Shown here in pieces: positions 3,698 through 6,748 of a stretch of DNA of 6,748 nt (its first letter is position 1; the number at the start of each line of letters is the position of its first letter). This stretch comes from Alphaproteobacteria bacterium. GTDB lineage: Bacteria; Pseudomonadota; Alphaproteobacteria; Rhodospirillales; Magnetospirillaceae. The translations under genes were made by a program, and so were the position numbers. The stretch spans positions 1-6,748 of the forward strand of contig JADFZP010000183.1 of NCBI GenBank assembly GCA_015232485.1, read 5' to 3'. The notes under the pieces were generated by a model. It was not told where the DNA came from. It saw only the letters and a list, made by a program, of their open reading frames with translations, and did no database searches.

Positions 3698-4809
3698 ATC
3701 CGGTCGTCGCGGCGCGCCGGCTGGTCGTCAAGATCGGCTCGTCGCTGCTGGTCGAGGAAAGCGGCAAGATCCACCGCCGCTGGCTCGACGCGCTGTGCGA
3801 GGACATCGCCGTCTGCCGCGCCCGCGGCCAGGAGGTGATCGTCGTCTCGTCGGGCGCCGTGGCGGTGGGGCGGCGCCATCTCGGCTTGGCCGACGGCGTG
3901 TTGCGCCTCGAGGAAAAGCAGGCGGCGGCCGCCACCGGCCAGATCCGCCTCGCCCACGCCTATCAGGAGGCGCTGGCCCGCCACGAGGTGACGGTGGCCC
4001 AGGTGCTGCTGTCGATCGACGACAGCGAGAACCGGCGCCGTTACATCAACGCCCGCAACACGCTGGAGACCCTGCTTCGGCTGGGCGCCGTGCCGGTCAT
4101 CAACGAGAACGACACGGTGGCCACCCAGGAACTGCGCTTCGGCGACAACGACCGTCTGGCGGCGCGCGTCGCCCAGATGTCGGGGGCCGAGGCGCTGGTG
4201 CTGTTCTCGGATATCGACGGCCTGTACACCGCCGATCCGCGCCGCGATCCGAACGCCCAATTCATCCCCGAGGTGCGCGAACTGACGCCCGAGATCGAGG
4301 GGATGGCCGGCGATCCCGGCTCGAACTGGGGCTCGGGCGGCATGGTCACCAAGTTGCAGGCGGCGCGCATCGCGATGGCCGCCGGCTGCCGCATGGCGGT
4401 GGCGCCGGGGCGGGGCCAGCATCCCTTGGCCGAGATCGAAAAGGGCGGGCGCTGCACCTGGTTCGTGCCCTCGCAAACCCCGATGACGGCGCGCAAAAGC
4501 TGGATCGCCGGCTCGCTGAAGCCGGTCGGCGCCTTCGTGGTTGACGACGGCGCGGCCCGCGCCCTGACGCAAGGCCGCAGCCTGTTGCCGGCCGGCGTGG
4601 TGGGCATCGAGGGCACCTTCCTGCGCGGCGACGCCGTCGTGGTGAAAAGCAAGGACGGCCGCGCCCTGGCGCGCGGGCTCAGCGCCTACGCCGCCGACGA
4701 CGCCAGGCGGCTGATGGGCCACCGGAGCGGCGACATCGAGGCCATTCTCGGCTATCGTGGCCGGGACGAGTTCATTCATCGCGACGATCTGGTCGTCCTC
4801 GAACCGTGA
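3694..4809 (+). CDS. proB: Glutamate 5-kinase (proline synthesis, step 1)
   Basis: A 371-residue enzyme that phosphorylates L-glutamate with ATP to gamma-glutamyl phosphate. The N-terminal amino-acid-kinase domain shows VVKIGSSLL (Lys13), VSSGAVAVG (51-59), the glutamate-binding loop INENDTV (136-142), GDNDRLAA (150-157), SDIDGLYTADPR (172-183) and GSGGMVTK (213-220). A C-terminal PUA domain covers about residues 276-365, as in long-form ProB. GTG 3694 was chosen because it overlaps the obgE stop as GTGA and has GGGAG eight bases upstream. An in-frame ATG at 3679 would add five residues and is possible. Feedback inhibition by proline is known for the family. The product is unstable and is passed to ProA, encoded next. 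Confidence 0.97.
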   Translation: MNPVVAARRLVVKIGSSLLVEESGKIHRRWLDALCEDIAVCRARGQEVIVVSSGAVAVGRRHLGLADGVLRLEEKQAAAATGQIRLAHAYQEALARHEVTVAQVLLSIDDSENRRRYINARNTLETLLRLGAVPVINENDTVATQELRFGDNDRLAARVAQMSGAEALVLFSDIDGLYTADPRRDPNAQFIPEVRELTPEIEGMAGDPGSNWGSGGMVTKLQAARIAMAAGCRMAVAPGRGQHPLAEIEKGGRCTWFVPSQTPMTARKSWIAGSLKPVGAFVVDDGAARALTQGRSLLPAGVVGIEGTFLRGDAVVVKSKDGRALARGLSAYAADDARRLMGHRSGDIEAILGYRGRDEFIHRDDLVVLEP

Positions 4810-4819
4810 AACCGCAGCA

Positions 4820-6085
4820 ATGACCGACAGCCAACTCGAAACCTCGATGTTCGTCATGGGCAACCGCGCCCGCGCCGCCGCGCGGACCCTGGCCCAGGCC
4901 TCGACCGAAAAGAAGAACGCGGCGCTCGCCGCCGCCGCGCGGGCCTTGCGCGACGACGCCGATCTGGTGCTCGCCGCCAACGCGCGCGACATGGCGGCCG
5001 GCGCCGAAAAGGGCCTGAGCCCCGCCATGCTCGACCGCCTGCGGCTCGACGCGGGGCGAATCGAGGCGATGGCGCGCGGCCTGGACGAGGTCGCCGCGCT
5101 TTCCGACCCGGTCGGCGACGTGATGGCCGAATGGACGCGGCCCAACGGCCTGCGAATCGCCCGCGTGCGGGTGCCGCTGGGGGTGATCGGCATCATCTAT
5201 GAAAGCCGCCCCAACGTCACCGCCGACGCCGGCGCGCTGTGCCTCAAATCCGGCAACGCGGCCATTCTGCGCGGCGGCTCGGAAAGCTTCCATTCCTCGA
5301 CGGCGATCATGGATTGCCTGCGCCGCGGCCTCGCGGCGGCCAAGCTGCCGGCCGATTCGCTGCAAATGGTGCCGACCACCGACCGCGAGGCGGTGGGCAT
5401 CATGCTGCGCATGACCCGCCACATCGACGTCATCGTGCCGCGCGGCGGCAAGTCGCTGATCGAACGGGTGATCGCCGAAAGCCGCATTCCGCTGTTCCAG
5501 CATCTGGAAGGCAACTGCCACACCTATGTCGACGGGTCGTCGGATCTGGAAATGGCGCGCCAGGTGGTGCTGAACGCCAAGATGCGGCGCACCGGCATTT
5601 GCGGCGCCACCGAGACGCTGCTGGTCGACCGCCGCGTGGCGGCCAGCCATCTGCCGGTGCTGATCGGCGACCTGCTCGAGGCCGGCTGCGAGGTGCGCGG
5701 CGACGAGGCCTCGCGCGCCGTCGATCCCCGCGTCAAGCCGGCGCTGACCGCCGACTGGGACACCGAATATCTGGACGCGATCATCGCGGTGAAGGTGGTC
5801 AACGGGGTGGGCGGGGCGATCGCCCATATCGGCGCGCACGGCTCGCAGCACACCGACGCGATCGTGACCGAGGACCAGCACGCCGCCGACCGCTTCATCG
5901 CCGAGGTCGACAGCGCCATCGTCATGCACAACGCCTCGACCCAGTTCGCCGATGGCGGCGAGTTCGGCATGGGCGCCGAGATCGGCATCTCGACCGGCAA
6001 GCTGCATGCGCGCGGCCCGGTGGGCGTCGAGCAGTTGACCAGCTTCAAATACGTGGTGCGCGGCACGGGGCAGACGCGGGGCTGA
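4820..6085 (+). CDS. proA: Gamma-glutamyl phosphate reductase (proline synthesis, step 2)
   Basis: A 421-residue NADPH-dependent reductase of the aldehyde dehydrogenase superfamily that makes glutamate 5-semialdehyde, which cyclises to pyrroline-5-carboxylate. Motifs: VPLGVIGIIYESRPNVT (118-134), CLKSGNAAILRGG (141-153), VPRGGKSLIE (206-215), the catalytic cysteine Cys261 in RRTGICGATE, and GEFGMGAEIGISTGKLHARG near the C-terminus. The length is normal. The ATG at 4820, ten bases after the proB stop, gives a typical N-terminus ending in GNRARAAAR; the frame is open upstream to 4757, but that part is proB sequence read in another frame. The Shine-Dalgarno is poor, suggesting reinitiation after proB. 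Confidence 0.97.
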   Translation: MTDSQLETSMFVMGNRARAAARTLAQASTEKKNAALAAAARALRDDADLVLAANARDMAAGAEKGLSPAMLDRLRLDAGRIEAMARGLDEVAALSDPVGDVMAEWTRPNGLRIARVRVPLGVIGIIYESRPNVTADAGALCLKSGNAAILRGGSESFHSSTAIMDCLRRGLAAAKLPADSLQMVPTTDREAVGIMLRMTRHIDVIVPRGGKSLIERVIAESRIPLFQHLEGNCHTYVDGSSDLEMARQVVLNAKMRRTGICGATETLLVDRRVAASHLPVLIGDLLEAGCEVRGDEASRAVDPRVKPALTADWDTEYLDAIIAVKVVNGVGGAIAHIGAHGSQHTDAIVTEDQHAADRFIAEVDSAIVMHNASTQFADGGEFGMGAEIGISTGKLHARGPVGVEQLTSFKYVVRGTGQTRG

Positions 6086-6086
6086 G

Positions 6087-6728
6087 ATGAACGGTCCGCC
6101 GCCGCCCAATCCCTGGGGAGACCGCCGCCGGCGGCGGGTTGGGCTGCTGGGCGGCTCGTTCAATCCGGCCCATGCGGGGCACCGCCACATCAGCCTGCTG
6201 GCGCTGACCCGTTTGCGTCTCGACGAGGTGTGGTGGATGGTTTCGCCGCAGAACCCGTTGAAGCCGGTCGTCGGCATGGCGCCGTTCGCGCGGCGCGTCG
6301 ACCTGGCCATTCGGGTGGCCCGCCACCCGCGCATCCGGGTGACCGGCATCGAGGCGACGCTGGGCACCCGCTTCACCGCCGACACCGTGTCGGTCTTGCG
6401 CCGCCGCTTTCCGCGGGTGCGCTTCGTTTGGCTGATGGGCGACGACAATCTGCTCCAGATTCCACGCTGGGAGCGATGGCTGTCCATCTTCCGCAGCGTT
6501 CCCGTTGCAGTTTTCGCGCGCGGTTCATATTCTTTGAAGGTGCTGTCGGGTCTTGCCGCCCGGCGTTTCTCCCACTGCCGGGCCCAGCCCAGGGCGGCGG
6601 GAACGATCGCCGAGCGGGTGCCGCCGGCCTGGGTTTATCTGCCCCTCCGCCGTCATGCCGCCTCGGCGACGGAGATTCGACGGCGCATGGCGGCAGAAGA
6701 CGAAAGGAGTACACCATTCAACGGTTGA
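6087..6728 (+). CDS. nadD: Nicotinate-nucleotide adenylyltransferase (NAD synthesis)
   Basis: A 213-residue enzyme that joins nicotinate mononucleotide and ATP to give deamido-NAD. It has the nucleotidyltransferase motif GGSFNPAHAGH (22-32), the central WLMGDDNLLQIPRWERW typical of NadD, and SATEIRRR (193-200) in place of the usual (I)SSTxIR motif. An N-terminal extension rich in proline and arginine (residues 1-17) precedes the first strand, as often in alphaproteobacteria. The ATG follows the proA stop by one base, indicating translational coupling. In many proteobacteria nadD neighbours the ribosome-silencing factor gene rsfS, and the end of this window fits that. Confidence 0.95.
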   Translation: MNGPPPPNPWGDRRRRRVGLLGGSFNPAHAGHRHISLLALTRLRLDEVWWMVSPQNPLKPVVGMAPFARRVDLAIRVARHPRIRVTGIEATLGTRFTADTVSVLRRRFPRVRFVWLMGDDNLLQIPRWERWLSIFRSVPVAVFARGSYSLKVLSGLAARRFSHCRAQPRAAGTIAERVPPAWVYLPLRRHAASATEIRRRMAAEDERSTPFNG

Positions 6729-6748
6729 ACCTCTCTCCGATCGACCCG
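6716..6748 (+). CDS. Probable first codons of the next gene (position suggests rsfS), non-ATG start
   Basis: A strong Shine-Dalgarno AAGGAG lies at 6704-6709, inside the end of nadD. No ATG or GTG follows before the window edge. Two starts in one frame are possible: ATT 6716, six bases after the Shine-Dalgarno, or TTG 6725, which overlaps the nadD stop as TTGA but is 15 bases away. The frame reads IQRLNLSPIDP and stays open. The product cannot be identified from 11 residues; rsfS is a guess from conserved gene order. Confidence 0.45.
   Translation, partial: MQRLNLSPIDP

Noticed and set aside
3412..5196. A 594-codon minus-strand open frame opposite obgE, proB and proA
   Set aside because: Antisense shadow; it crosses three real gene boundaries without any homology.
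4772..6487. A 571-codon minus-strand open frame opposite proA and nadD
   Set aside because: Same reason: antisense of conserved coding sequence, low-complexity composition, no recognisable domain.

Overview
The window comes from a high-GC alphaproteobacterium. The gene order rplU-rpmA-obgE-proB-proA-nadD, the protein sequences and the -35 elements of TTGNNN type fit Rhodospirillales (Magnetospirillum/Rhodospirillum-like), but the genus is inferred from pattern alone.

Left part (1 to about 1720) is a small accessory patch made of toxin-antitoxin (TA) parts. In order: the tail of an unidentified gene; a complete ParD-like antitoxin followed by only an 18-codon toxin stub; an intact mqsR toxin/mqsA antitoxin pair whose antitoxin has lost three of the four zinc-binding cysteines of classical MqsA; and, on the minus strand, an intact MNT nucleotidyltransferase (MntA-type antitoxin) whose HEPN toxin partner is cut after about 22 codons. 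The intact mqsRA unit therefore sits between two TA modules that both kept the antitoxin and lost the toxin, with both broken toxin genes pointing at mqsRA. Two short palindromes lie at or near candidate promoters and may be autoregulatory operators.

The patch ends at a tRNA-Ser(CGA) gene on the minus strand (1722-1811), whose 3' end faces the TA genes. This is the usual geometry for integration next to a tRNA, although no attachment-site repeat was found here.

Right part (1820-6748) is conserved housekeeping sequence, all on the plus strand. It has a terminator-like hairpin, a sigma70 promoter and a short leader, then rplU (bL21), rpmA (bL27), obgE (ribosome-assembly GTPase), proB and proA (first two steps of proline synthesis), nadD (NAD synthesis), and the probable first codons of the next gene (position fits rsfS). 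A strong 11-bp hairpin separates rpmA from obgE and may lower or tune expression of the downstream genes. From obgE onward the genes overlap or are nearly contiguous, as in one operon. This part is ordinary, apart from the regulatory hairpins and the lack of an ATG/GTG start for the gene after nadD.

No CRISPR array, insertion sequence, transposase or integrase was seen. The most interesting region is the layered TA cluster; its components belong to known families, and only their arrangement and the antitoxin variant are unusual.
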